Positions 8,504 to 17,083 of a stretch of 64,000 bases of DNA are shown in pieces. A model generated the notes under the pieces. That model did no database searches. It was not told the DNA's origin and saw nothing but the letters and a program-made list of their open reading frames with translations. The stretch covers positions 620,001 through 684,000 of the forward strand of contig OZ245761.1 of the NCBI GenBank assembly GCA_965227535.1, written 5' to 3'. The position numbers were made by a program, and so were the translations under genes. The number at the start of each line of letters is the position of its first letter. Position 1 is the stretch's first letter. This DNA comes from SZUA-430 sp965227535 (GTDB lineage: Bacteria > Pseudomonadota > Alphaproteobacteria > Micropepsales > Micropepsaceae).

Positions 8504-8554
8504 GTCGCGAGCCTAGCCCCCAACAGTTTACTAACACTTAGGCGGGCAGCACGC

Positions 8555-9316
8555 TTAGACGCGGGCGCCGTCGACGATGCCCAGAAAATCCGCCGCTTTC
8601 AAACTCGCGCCGCCGACAAGAACCCCATCGACGCCCTTCGTGCTTAAGATTTCCTTAGCATTGGACGGCTTCACCGACCCGCCATATAGCAACCGAACCG
8701 AACGCCCAGCCGGCCCCAGCAACGCTTCGATCCGTGTGCGGATAAAAGCATGCGCGCCTTCGATGTCCGCCAGCGACGCGGTCTTACCCGTACCGATCGC
8801 CCAGATGGGTTCATAGGCAACGGCGGCATTCGCGGCCGTCGTTTCGCTGGGTACGCTGTTCGCGATCTGGTCTGCGAGAACCTTCTCCATCTGCCCTGCA
8901 GTGCGCTGCGCTTCGCTTTCGCCAATGCAGATAATCGCCGACAGTCCGGCCCGCCACGCCGCTCGCGCTTGCGCCGCGACCAGCGCGCTCGTCTCGTGGT
9001 GATCCGTCCGCCGCTCCGAATGGCCGACGATGACGTACGAGGCACCCGCGTCCTTCAGCATTTCGGCGCTGATGTCGCCCGTATGCGCACCCTGCGCCGC
9101 GACATGGCAGGTCTGTCCGCCCAGCCTGATCGGGGTACCGGCGACCGACCCTGTCAGCGCATGCAGCAGCGTCGCCGGGGGGCACACCAGCACCTCCGGC
9201 ACCGACGCCCGTCCCTTCAATCGTGAGGCCAGCGCCGCGACCTCGCCGCGCCCGGCGAGCAGGCCGTTCATCTTCCAGTTCCCGGCGATGAGCTGAGGTG
9301 TCGTCACGATATCCAT
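8555..9316 (-). CDS. tpiA: Triosephosphate isomerase
   Basis: A 253-residue TIM-barrel enzyme that interconverts dihydroxyacetone phosphate and glyceraldehyde 3-phosphate in glycolysis and gluconeogenesis. The catalytic residues are clear: NWKMN with Lys15, GHSERR with His99, and AYEPIWAIGTG with Glu169. The phosphate-binding LLYGGSVKP follows near the C-terminus. Length is standard. It is transcribed divergently from ppiD, an arrangement common in alphaproteobacteria, with the 178-bp space between holding both promoters. Confidence 0.97.
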   Translation of the reverse strand: MDIVTTPQLIAGNWKMNGLLAGRGEVAALASRLKGRASVPEVLVCPPATLLHALTGSVAGTPIRLGGQTCHVAAQGAHTGDISAEMLKDAGASYVIVGHSERRTDHHETSALVAAQARAAWRAGLSAIICIGESEAQRTAGQMEKVLADQIANSVPSETTAANAAVAYEPIWAIGTGKTASLADIEGAHAFIRTRIEALLGPAGRSVRLLYGGSVKPSNAKEILSTKGVDGVLVGGASLKAADFLGIVDGARV

Positions 9317-9494
9317 CCGGTGCAGTGCAATTTGACGCGGGGCCTACACGAAAGCCCTGGGCCCCGGCGCAGGTCAAGTACGCTGGCCTTGCCCCCCCAA
9401 AGTACGCCCCCTAATATCCGCCCGCTTCGGACGCCTACGCTGCGTTGCGGCGAAGCGGCAGTCCCAAATCAAGAACCCCACGAGCCCTCGACTC

Positions 9495-11372
9495 ATGCTT
9501 GAAACTCTTCGTAACGCCTCCAAAGGATGGCTGGCGGTAGTCCTTATCATCGTGCTCGTCGGCAGCTTTGGTATCTGGGGCGTCCAGGACATGATGAACC
9601 TGACGACCACACCCTCCATCGCCAGGGTCGGCGACCGCGAGATCACGCCTGACCAATTCCAGCGCGAGTTCAGCCGCTTCCTGACCCAGATGTCGCGCGA
9701 GTCGAACAGCCAACTCTCGGCCCAACAGGCAAAGGCGCTGAACCTCGACCGCGAAGCGCTGGACCGCATGCTGACGCGCCTCGCGCTCATCGACCGCGCC
9801 AAGGCCGCCGGACTTAGCATCTCGGAAAGCCAGCTGATCGAGGGCATCAAGTCGATCCGCGGCCTATCGGACCCGCAAGGCAACATCAACTTCGCCGCCC
9901 TCCAGCAGATTTTGCAGACGGCGCAACTCAGCCAGGAAGAATTTCTGGACATCGTCCGCGGCGACATGCTGCGCGAGCAGTTGATCCGCACCATGCTGAG
10001 CGGCGTCGCGATGCCCGCCGGCCTCGAGGCGGCCCTCAACCGCTACCGCCTTGAACGCCGCGTGATCGAGTACATCAAGATCGACCCCAGCCAAGCCGGC
10101 GAGATCAAGGACCCTGACGACGCCACCCTGCGCAAGTTCTACGAAACACATGCGGCCCAGCGTTATTCCGTCCCCGAATACCGCGTGGTGACGATCGTCC
10201 AAGCCCGCCCCGCCGACGTCGCGTCGCAGATCGTGGTATCCGAAGAGGACATCAAGCGCGTCTACGACCTGAACAAGCGCACCTACGAGGTGCCGGAAAA
10301 GCGCGTCCTGGAGCAGATCCGCTTCAAGACCGAAGCGGCCGCCAATGCCGGGAAAGCCAAACTCGACTCCGGCACGTCGTTCGAAGACGTGGCGAAAGCC
10401 GAGGGATACAAGCCCGAAGACATCAAACTCGGCGAAGTAAGCAAGAGTGATACGACCATCCCGGCCGACGCCTTCACGATCCCACTGAACACCGCCAGCA
10501 AGCCGCTGAAGGGTCCGTTCGGTTGGGTGATCGTGCGCGCGGTTTCCGCAACGCCGGGCTCGCTCAAAACGCTCGACGAAGTGCGGCCGGAAATCCGCGA
10601 ACGCTTCGTCACCGAGCGCGCACGCGACAAACTGTTCGAACTCACCAACGACTTCGAAGACACGCGCGGCGGCGGCAGCACGCTTGAGGAGGCGGCCACG
10701 AAGCACAAGCTGTTCCTCACCAAAGTCACGATCGACTCCCGCGGCAACGACACCACCGGCAAGCCCGTCGAAAACCTGCCCGCTGGGGAATTCCTCGGCC
10801 GCGCCTTCGCGTCGGAAACCGGTATCGATTCCGAACTGACCGAGAGCTCCGACGGCAGCTACTACGACTTCCGCGTCGATACGATCACGCCCGCCTCGAA
10901 GAAACCGTTCGACCAAGTCCGCGCGGACATCCTCACCGACTGGCGCGCCGCCGAACTCGACAAGCGCATCAAGACGATCGCCGACGACATCGTGAAGAAG
11001 GTCAAGGCCGGCCAATCCCTGGCCGCCGTCGCCGCCACGATGGACCTCGCGCCGATCAAAAGCGAACCCTTCCAGCGCTACGGGCAAAACAAGGACTTCG
11101 CCGACGAAACGGTCACCGCCGCGCACGAAGGCAAGATCGGCGATGTCTTCGACGGGCCCGTCGCCGACGGCAAGAGCGTCATCGTCGCGCGCATCGCGGA
11201 GGTCCAATACATCCCCGAACCGCCAGACTCGCCCGCGCGCAAGATGTACGCCGACCGGCTGCGCGAAGCGTTCGCCGGCGACCTCGCGCAAATTCTGGCG
11301 AACAGCGCGCGCGAAGAAGCGGGCGTCACCATCGACGAAACGCGCTTCCAGGCGTTCCACACCGGCGAATGA
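9495..11372 (+). CDS. ppiD: PpiD/SurA-type membrane-anchored peptidylprolyl isomerase
   Basis: A 625-residue periplasmic folding factor. One N-terminal transmembrane helix (WLAVVLIIVLVGSFGIW, about residues 13-30) anchors it. A SurA-N-like chaperone segment follows (GDREITPDQFQREFSRFL and similar helices), then a parvulin-like central domain (about 270-370, starting VPEKRVLEQIRF) and a second, C-terminal SurA-like region. PpiD acts with the Sec translocon on newly exported proteins. The parvulin signature residues look degenerate, as in E. coli PpiD, so it may serve mainly as a chaperone. Its stop overlaps the trpE start by four bases (ATGA at 11369-11372), so trpE translation is coupled to it. 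Confidence 0.88.
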   Translation: MLETLRNASKGWLAVVLIIVLVGSFGIWGVQDMMNLTTTPSIARVGDREITPDQFQREFSRFLTQMSRESNSQLSAQQAKALNLDREALDRMLTRLALIDRAKAAGLSISESQLIEGIKSIRGLSDPQGNINFAALQQILQTAQLSQEEFLDIVRGDMLREQLIRTMLSGVAMPAGLEAALNRYRLERRVIEYIKIDPSQAGEIKDPDDATLRKFYETHAAQRYSVPEYRVVTIVQARPADVASQIVVSEEDIKRVYDLNKRTYEVPEKRVLEQIRFKTEAAANAGKAKLDSGTSFEDVAKAEGYKPEDIKLGEVSKSDTTIPADAFTIPLNTASKPLKGPFGWVIVRAVSATPGSLKTLDEVRPEIRERFVTERARDKLFELTNDFEDTRGGGSTLEEAATKHKLFLTKVTIDSRGNDTTGKPVENLPAGEFLGRAFASETGIDSELTESSDGSYYDFRVDTITPASKKPFDQVRADILTDWRAAELDKRIKTIADDIVKKVKAGQSLAAVAATMDLAPIKSEPFQRYGQNKDFADETVTAAHEGKIGDVFDGPVADGKSVIVARIAEVQYIPEPPDSPARKMYADRLREAFAGDLAQILANSAREEAGVTIDETRFQAFHTGE

Positions 11373-12886
11373 ACGCGCACGTTCCTTCGTTCGAAGAGTT
11401 TCGCCCGGCATACGAGGCAGGCAAGCCGCAGATCGTTGCGCGCTCGCTTGTCGCCGATCTCGACACGCCCGTGTCGGCCTGGCTCAAACTCGGCATCAGC
11501 GACCCTTATTCGTTCCTTCTCGAAAGCGTCCAAGGCGGCGAGATCCGGGGACGCTATTCCATCATCGGCCTGAAGCCCGATCTCATCTGGCGTTGCCGTG
11601 GCCGCCAAGCCGAACTCAACACCCGCGCCGACCAGACCCCCGACGCGTTCGCGCCGGAGACAAAGCCGCCGCTGGACTCGCTGCGTGACCTCCTCGCCCG
11701 CACCCGGATGGAGATCCCTGCCCCGCTCCCGCCGATGGCGTCCGGCCTCTTCGGTTACCTGGGCCACGACATGGTGCGCCTGATGGAGCGCCTGCCGCAG
11801 CCCAATCCCGATCCGCTGGGCCTGCCCGACGCCGTGCTGGTGCGCCCGACGGTGGTCGCGATTTTCGATGCCGTGAAAGCCGACGTCACGATCGCAACAC
11901 CGGTGTTCCCCGCAACGGGCCTCACCGCCCGCGCGGCGTACGACCTGGCCGAAGAACGCCTCTCCGCCGTCGCCGTCGACTTCGCCCGCAACCGCATCCC
12001 CGACGAAGCGCTTTCGACCGAACCGCTCGACCTCGAACCGCCCGTCTCGAACACGACGCGCGAGGAGTACTTGGACATCGTCCGCCGCGCGAAAGACTAC
12101 ATCGCCGCCGGCGACATCTTTCAGGTCGTACCCAGCCAACGCTTCCGTCGCCCGTTCAAACTCCCGCCGTTTCAGCTCTATCGCACGCTGCGCCGCCTGA
12201 ACCCGTCGCCGTTCCTGTTCTTCTTGAACTACCCCGGCTACGCCGCCGTGGGCTCAAGCCCAGAGATTCTCGTCCGTTTGCGCGACGGCGTCGTCACCAT
12301 CCGCCCGATCGCCGGCACCATCCGCCGCGGAACAACGCCGGCTGAAGACGCCGAACTTGCGAACCACCTCCTCGCCGATCCGAAGGAACGCGCCGAACAT
12401 CTGATGTTGCTGGACCTCGGCCGCAACGACGTCGGACGCGTCGTCCAAATCGGCACGGTCAAAGTGACGGAGCAATTCGTCATCGAGAAATACAGCCACG
12501 TCCAACACATCGTCTCGAACGTCGAAGGTCGTATCCGCGCCGACAAGGACGCGCTCGACGCCTTGATCGCCGGCTTCCCGAACGGCACCACCAGCGGCGC
12601 GCCGAAAATCCGAGCCCTCGAAATCATCGACGAGCTGGAAAAGGAAAAGCGCGGCGTCTACGGCGGCGCCGTCGGCTACTTCTCAGCCAACGGATCGATG
12701 GACACCTGCATCGCGCTGCGCACAGCGATCGTGAAAGACGGCACCATGTACGTCCAAGCCGGCGGCGGCGTCGTCGCCGACAGCGACCCCGACGCCGAGT
12801 TCATGGAGACGGTCTACAAATCCGCCGCCCTCTTCCGCGCCGCCGAAGAAGCCCAGCGCGCCTCGCAGTCCAAACCCAACCGCTGA
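11369..12886 (+). CDS. trpE: Anthranilate synthase component I
   Basis: A 505-residue chorismate-utilising enzyme, the aminase subunit that makes anthranilate from chorismate using ammonia from TrpG. The N-terminal part has the tryptophan-feedback LLES-type element (FLLESVQGGEIRGRYSIIG). The catalytic domain has VVPSQRF, LNPSPFLFFLNYPG, GSSPEILVR, RPIAGTIRRG, ERAEHLMLLDLGRND, and GAPKIRALEIIDELE. Length is standard. It is coupled to ppiD by overlap. In many alphaproteobacteria trpG or trpD follows at once; here trpG lies 8.4 kb downstream. I saw no leader peptide rich in Trp codons, and the overlap with ppiD leaves no room for classic attenuation. Confidence 0.97.
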   Translation: MNAHVPSFEEFRPAYEAGKPQIVARSLVADLDTPVSAWLKLGISDPYSFLLESVQGGEIRGRYSIIGLKPDLIWRCRGRQAELNTRADQTPDAFAPETKPPLDSLRDLLARTRMEIPAPLPPMASGLFGYLGHDMVRLMERLPQPNPDPLGLPDAVLVRPTVVAIFDAVKADVTIATPVFPATGLTARAAYDLAEERLSAVAVDFARNRIPDEALSTEPLDLEPPVSNTTREEYLDIVRRAKDYIAAGDIFQVVPSQRFRRPFKLPPFQLYRTLRRLNPSPFLFFLNYPGYAAVGSSPEILVRLRDGVVTIRPIAGTIRRGTTPAEDAELANHLLADPKERAEHLMLLDLGRNDVGRVVQIGTVKVTEQFVIEKYSHVQHIVSNVEGRIRADKDALDALIAGFPNGTTSGAPKIRALEIIDELEKEKRGVYGGAVGYFSANGSMDTCIALRTAIVKDGTMYVQAGGGVVADSDPDAEFMETVYKSAALFRAAEEAQRASQSKPNR

Positions 12887-13216
12887 AATTGCGCGCCAGT
12901 TGCGAACGCGCTTGAGAGTCGATGCAATCCGATCCATCACGCGCTGATTTCCGCGAAGAATGCCGTCACGTTGCAGTCGCGCTGCCATTACATGTACGGC
13001 AAACGCATCATCGGATCTGTAGTCCGGACGCAATTCGGGGCACACATCGCGAAAGGTTCGCGACACGCCCCTCGTCACCGTTGAACGATGTCAAATTGCT
13101 AAGAACAAATATCGAACACACGCATTGGAAAAGCAATCCCGACCGACGGTATTGAAGCGGCCCGGTCGAGCGCCTTCCATCCAGCCGAAAAGATCGGCGT
13201 ACCCACCGTATGAGTT
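12887..13216. other. 330-bp intergenic region after trpE with no supported gene
   Basis: This gap begins the accessory block. It is less GC-biased than the flanking genes and has frames that look random; a minus-strand frame (GTG at 13078) runs into the back of trpE but has mixed third positions and no ribosome site. No terminator for trpE is visible. The one notable element is a GAAC-N7-GAAC sequence at 13103-13117, listed separately. Confidence 0.5.
13103..13117 (-). promoter_or_regulatory. LexA-box-like sequence without an assigned gene
   Basis: GAAC, seven bases (AAATATC), GAAC is an exact match to the reverse complement of the alphaproteobacterial SOS box GTTC-N7-GTTC. It lies about 100 bases beyond the 3' end of the gene at 13217-13630 and about 215 bases beyond trpE, so no recognised gene starts next to it. 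It may be chance, or it may control an unrecognised short transcript. Confidence 0.35.
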
Positions 13217-13630
13217 TTAGTTCGGCGCCGGCGTGGGCAGCACCTTGCTGCCGACCGGAATCTCTTCCGCCGTGGCGATCCTGCAGCTGTCCCTGTCGTG
13301 GTCGTCATCAGCAAACGGCCAGCGGCTGAACTTGAGAACATCGCCGAGCTTCGGGCAGCCCCCGTCACTGATCTGCACGAAACGCGCCCGCTTGAGACGC
13401 GGGCAGCTGTTGCCAAAGGTCACTTTGAACCAGTGCTTCAAGTGCGCCGGGGCCCGCGTCCGGTAACCATACTCCAGAACCGCCGTATGGTCGTCGACAT
13501 AGGAGAAGCCCAGGAGCTCCAAGAACGCGCAGTTCGTTGGCTTGGCCGGATCGTCCGCCGCAACGGAAACGCCAGCAAACAGCGCAGACGCCACGACAGC
13601 CGCAAAACCGAGAAAGTGTACTCGTTCCAT
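13217..13630 (-). CDS. Small secreted protein of unknown function, Cys-containing
   Basis: A 137-residue protein with a clear signal peptide (HFLGFAAVVASALFAGVSVAAD, cleavage near residue 23). The mature part has four cysteines (in TNCAFLE, NSCPRLK, GGCPKLG and DSCRI), which suggests disulphide bonds in the periplasm. The pattern, with an early Cys followed by a beta-rich core and CPRL, recalls the DUF6491-type proteins of alphaproteobacteria, but I am not sure of that match. I chose the ATG at 13630 because it starts the leader and has GGGG upstream. It is divergent from another secreted protein gene (13885) and lies in the accessory block. Confidence 0.6.
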   Translation of the reverse strand: MERVHFLGFAAVVASALFAGVSVAADDPAKPTNCAFLELLGFSYVDDHTAVLEYGYRTRAPAHLKHWFKVTFGNSCPRLKRARFVQISDGGCPKLGDVLKFSRWPFADDDHDRDSCRIATAEEIPVGSKVLPTPAPN

Positions 13631-13884
13631 CACCTTGCCCCATCTTGGAGATGATCCAATTGTGCATATCTGCAATACGCGCGCAATCAAAGCCGAGCGC
13701 CGCTTGAAGCACAGAAACCGGCTGAACCGTTCGACTTTCCAATCGAGATGTACCAAAAGCAAAACAAATCACTTAACTGTCACACGAAATGACGAGCGCT
13801 CGCCTGCACGTTTTGCAGCCACCTTTCTTGTTGAATCCAGTGATGAGCGCGTAGTGTCCACGTTCGACGAGCAGGCCACCCGCA

Positions 13885-14553
13885 ATGCAGGCCCCTGCCG
13901 CCATACGCGCCAATCACAGTCTGCGCAATCAAAGGCGCCTATTCCAACAGCTTAGCCTGATCCTCGGCTGCCTCGTTCTTCTCTTCGCGAATGTGGGAGC
14001 GGCAACCGCAAGCGAAAACTTTCCGAGTTCGGTCACCGGCACATGGACAGGCGAGCACTGCGGAAAACGGCACGTAACGTGGGCGGTCAAAATGACGCCT
14101 TCAAGCGCATACGTCAGAGAAACCACCTGCAAAGGCGCGGCCTGTGAAGACGCCGACTATCGCGTCTGGCAACTCGGCAGCTCCGACCGAAAGTTCGCCG
14201 TTACGCCGCACTACATCCCAAACAATCACCGCCTGCGGTACTCGTTTTCGGTGGTCGTGCAGTATTCAGCGTATGGTCAGCGATTGGACGGATTGTACGT
14301 CGCGCATCCGACCTGCAGAAACATCCGCCTGACGAAAGTAAGCTCCGAGGTCTTGCCTCCGCTTTCGTGGCGAAGCGCAACGCGTCTCCCTCGCCCAGTT
14401 CTCACCGTGAGCGCAGAGCCACCGCCCAGGCCATCTTCGTCCGACCGGGTGGATGATTCGAACACAGGACGCAGCGAGCCACCGTATAGTTGCTTCGATG
14501 TCTGCCAGCCCACGGCCGACGGCAAAACGTATTGCGTGCGCGTATGCGACTAG
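13885..14553 (+). CDS. Secreted protein of unknown function with Cys-rich C-terminus
   Basis: A 222-residue protein. After a basic N-terminal stretch comes a hydrophobic segment (LSLILGCLVLLFANVGAATAS, ending near residue 43), a long-leader signal peptide or anchor. The mature region starts VTGTWTGEHCGK and has a lipocalin- or DUF-like look (TGTW...), then a Pro/Ser-rich linker (about 175-200) and a short C-terminal knot with four cysteines (SCFDVCQPTADGKTYCVRVC). No ribosome site is visible before the ATG at 13885. I do not recognise the family. Third codon positions look less GC-rich than in core genes, so recent acquisition is possible. Confidence 0.55.
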   Translation: MQAPAAIRANHSLRNQRRLFQQLSLILGCLVLLFANVGAATASENFPSSVTGTWTGEHCGKRHVTWAVKMTPSSAYVRETTCKGAACEDADYRVWQLGSSDRKFAVTPHYIPNNHRLRYSFSVVVQYSAYGQRLDGLYVAHPTCRNIRLTKVSSEVLPPLSWRSATRLPRPVLTVSAEPPPRPSSSDRVDDSNTGRSEPPYSCFDVCQPTADGKTYCVRVCD

Positions 14554-14603
14554 TTTCCGATCTGTAACGCCCTCAGGGCAGCCCTCGAACGCCTGCAGAC
14601 CGC

Positions 14604-15059
14604 CTAACCGCCGAACGCATGAACCAAGCGCAGGACGGGCTCGTGCACCGCGACCCAAGGCACGGCGATCAGCACCGCATACGCCATGACGCCGAGCGCG
14701 ATGAACGACAGCGTCCACACCAGCCCGCGTATATCCGGCACGCCGAACGCGTAGAGCGGCAGATAGATCAGGCGCAACGCGACGAAGGCGATCGCCGCCA
14801 GTTGCGTCGTATCCGTGCTGAGCCCCGTCAAATGAATGATCAACGCGAGCGCGAAAAAATGCGGCGCCGTCTCCATCAAATTACTTTGGGCGCGCGACAG
14901 GCGGCCCAGCAATTTTGAATCCGTCTTCTCCGACGCCACGTCGCGCGCCGTGTTCGCATATTTGACGCCGTGCACCCGCCGGTACTCGATCGCCGTCAGC
15001 GCAAGCTGGAACATGCCGAGCGCGATCAGCGCGGCCACCATGGACAATTCAACCGACAT
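14604..15059 (-). CDS. MAPEG family membrane protein
   Basis: A 151-residue integral membrane protein with four predicted helices: SMVAALIALGMFQLAL, FFALALIIHLTG, LAAIAFVALRLIYLPLYAFG, and LVWTLSFIALGVMAYAVLIAV. The signature ARDVASEKTDSKLLGRLSRAQSN followed by E in NLMETAP matches the MAPEG superfamily (ERxxxAxxNxxE-like), whose known members are glutathione transferases or peroxidases of the membrane. The function in bacteria is mostly unknown. The ATG at 15059 was chosen because GGGGGAG stands just before it; the longer open frame upstream is Arg-rich and overlaps the control region of the divergent SDR gene. Confidence 0.8.
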   Translation of the reverse strand: MSVELSMVAALIALGMFQLALTAIEYRRVHGVKYANTARDVASEKTDSKLLGRLSRAQSNLMETAPHFFALALIIHLTGLSTDTTQLAAIAFVALRLIYLPLYAFGVPDIRGLVWTLSFIALGVMAYAVLIAVPWVAVHEPVLRLVHAFGG

Positions 15060-15237
15060 ACGTCTCCCCCATCGACGCTGGAATCTGCGCCGCTCAACGA
15101 ACGATACGTCCGCCCTCCCCGCTTGGAAACAGCCAGCACCAGACCTGTCGCCTGGCCGCGCCATTTGTGCTTCAAAGGGTAAACGCAGATCGCCGATTGA
15201 CCTTACGGCGCGCAACAATCCGCAACGGAGACCGCAC

Positions 15238-16071
15238 ATGTTCGCAGGCAAGATTTGGTGGATCACAGGCGCGTCCTCCGGCATCGGGACCGCCCTCGCC
15301 GAAGCGCTCGCCAAGAAGGACGCGAAGCTCATCCTGTCCGGCCGCAACACCGAAGCCCTCGAAGACGTCGCCAAACGTTGCGCGACCCCGTCACTGGTGC
15401 TGCCGTTCGAAGCAACAGACTTCGCCGCCATCCCCTCGATCGTCGACCGCGCATCGGACTGGGCCGCACGCAACGGCGGCGCCATCTACGGCCTCGTCAA
15501 CAACGCCGGCATCTCGCAACGCTCACTGGCCGTCGACACGGTCTTCGACGTCTATCAGCGCATCGTCGCCGTCGACCTCCTGGCGCCCATAGCGCTGACG
15601 CAAGCGCTGCTGCCGAAAATGGTGGCGGCGAAAGCCGGCCACATCATCGCCATCTCCAGCGTCGCCGGCATCGCCGGCGTACCGCTACGCAGCGCCTACT
15701 GCGCCGCCAAACACGGCCTGATCGGCTACCACGACAGCCTCCGCTCAGAGACCGCGCACCTAGGCCTGCAAGTCTTGGTCGTCGCGCCCGGCTCCGTAAA
15801 AACGAACGTCTCGAAAAACGCCCTCGACGCCAACGCGAAGACCAGAGGCGTCAGCGACAACGCCATCGACACCGGGATGGACCCCAACATCGCCGCCACC
15901 CGCATCCTAGAAGCGGCAAGCAGCGGCAAGCGCGAACTCATCCTGGCTGAAGGCATGGAAGCCGCCATCGCCCAACTCCGCCGCACCGACCCCGAAGCGT
16001 TGTTCGACCGCATGGCCGCCATGGTGGCGGCAGGCTACGCACAGCAAATGGGCGCGCAGGCGAAAACCTAA
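15238..16071 (+). CDS. Short-chain dehydrogenase/reductase (SDR) of the DltE/retinol-dehydrogenase-like type
   Basis: A 277-residue NAD(P)H-dependent oxidoreductase. TGASSGIG is at residues 10-17, NNAG at 88-91, the catalytic Ser141 (or Ser140), Tyr154 and Lys158 (YCAAK) are present, and PGSVKTN follows. The extended C-terminus (after residue 230) is helical. The substrate is unknown; in this subgroup lipids and small ketones are common. CGGAG lies eight bases before the ATG at 15238, which supports this start over the longer open frame. It is divergent from the MAPEG gene and convergent with the aldo/keto reductase gene. Confidence 0.85.
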   Translation: MFAGKIWWITGASSGIGTALAEALAKKDAKLILSGRNTEALEDVAKRCATPSLVLPFEATDFAAIPSIVDRASDWAARNGGAIYGLVNNAGISQRSLAVDTVFDVYQRIVAVDLLAPIALTQALLPKMVAAKAGHIIAISSVAGIAGVPLRSAYCAAKHGLIGYHDSLRSETAHLGLQVLVVAPGSVKTNVSKNALDANAKTRGVSDNAIDTGMDPNIAATRILEAASSGKRELILAEGMEAAIAQLRRTDPEALFDRMAAMVAAGYAQQMGAQAKT

Positions 16072-16096
16072 ACTGCGCACGACCGCCACGTGCATT

Positions 16097-16984
16097 TCAG
16101 GCGTGTCCAGAACCCGTCATGTTGTTGAGTTGCGCAATCGCATCCTTCGACAAAGTCAGTGCCGCCGCCGCGAGATTCTCCTTGAGGTGGCCCGACGATG
16201 AGGTTCCCGGAATAAGCAGAATGTTCGGCGCGCGTTGAAGAAGCCAGGCGAGCGCCACCTGCATCGGCGTGGCATTCATATCCTTGGCGACGGCGGTGAG
16301 CGTCGACGATTGCAGCGGGCTGAAACCACCGAGCGGGAAATACGGCACATAGGCGATGCCGTCTTTCGCGCAGACGTCGATCAGCCCGTCGTCGCCGCGA
16401 TGCGCGAGATTGTAGTGGTTCTGCACGCAGACGATCGGGCAGATGCGGCGGCCCTCGGCGAGCTGCGCCGCCGTCACATGGCTGAGCCCCAAATGGCGCA
16501 CCAGCCCCTCCGTCCGCAGATCGGCAAGTACGCGAACCATCTCTTCGATCGGACCCTCCGCCGGCTTGTGCGGATCGAACATCAGCCGAAGGTTGACGAC
16601 GTCCAGCACCTCGACTCCAAGATTGCGCAGGTTGTCGTGAACGGCCGCGATCAAAGCGTCCTTCGAAAAGGCAGGTAGCCACGACCCGTTGTTGCCGCGC
16701 CGCCCGCCAACCTTGGTGACGATCACGAGATCCTTGCCATAAGGCGCCAGCGCCTCGCGGATGATCTGATTGGTGACGTGCGGCCCGTAATAATCGCTGG
16801 TGTCGATATGATCGACGCCCGCAGCCACGGCCTCGCGCAGCACCGCAATCGCGGCCGCGCGATCCTTGGGCGGCCCAAACACACCTGGCCCCGCCAACTG
16901 CATGGCGCCATAGCCCAAACGCTTCACGGTGCGGTCGCCGAGACGAAACGTTCCGGCCTGCTCGAGGCTGTTCTTCGCTGTCAT
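16097..16984 (-). CDS. Aldo/keto reductase, YdbC-like
   Basis: A 295-residue TIM-barrel NADPH-dependent reductase. Asp61 (HIDTSDYYG), Tyr66 and Lys91 (VIVTKVGG) match three of the four catalytic residues; at the position of the usual catalytic His the sequence is VVNLRLM, as in the E. coli YdbC group (pyridoxal reductase activity has been described for related proteins). The NADPH-binding IPGTSSSGHLKENL is near the C-terminus. AGGAG lies nine bases before the ATG at 16984. The thiolase gene upstream ends in its own terminator between the two, so this gene probably has a separate promoter. Confidence 0.85.
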   Translation of the reverse strand: MTAKNSLEQAGTFRLGDRTVKRLGYGAMQLAGPGVFGPPKDRAAAIAVLREAVAAGVDHIDTSDYYGPHVTNQIIREALAPYGKDLVIVTKVGGRRGNNGSWLPAFSKDALIAAVHDNLRNLGVEVLDVVNLRLMFDPHKPAEGPIEEMVRVLADLRTEGLVRHLGLSHVTAAQLAEGRRICPIVCVQNHYNLAHRGDDGLIDVCAKDGIAYVPYFPLGGFSPLQSSTLTAVAKDMNATPMQVALAWLLQRAPNILLIPGTSSSGHLKENLAAAALTLSKDAIAQLNNMTGSGHA

Positions 16985-17023
16985 GTTGGGGATCTCCTGC
17001 GTTCTACATCGTGGCGGCGGGCG

Positions 17024-17052
17024 CAAAAGAAAAGGGCCGACAATGCGGCCCT
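17024..17052 (-). terminator. Rho-independent terminator after the thiolase gene
   Basis: On the minus strand, AGGGCCG, a six-base loop, CGGCCCT and then TTTCTTTT form a textbook terminator. It lies 32 bases beyond the thiolase stop and 40 bases before the aldo/keto reductase start, so it separates the two transcripts. Confidence 0.85.
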
Positions 17053-17083
17053 CTCCCAAGATAGTTGGCGTTGACCCCGAACG

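Noticed and set aside
12683..13078. Minus-strand frame next to the LexA-box-like site, with GTG start
   Set aside because: More than half is antisense to trpE, third positions are mixed, and no ribosome site is visible. Kept only as a note in the finding on the site.
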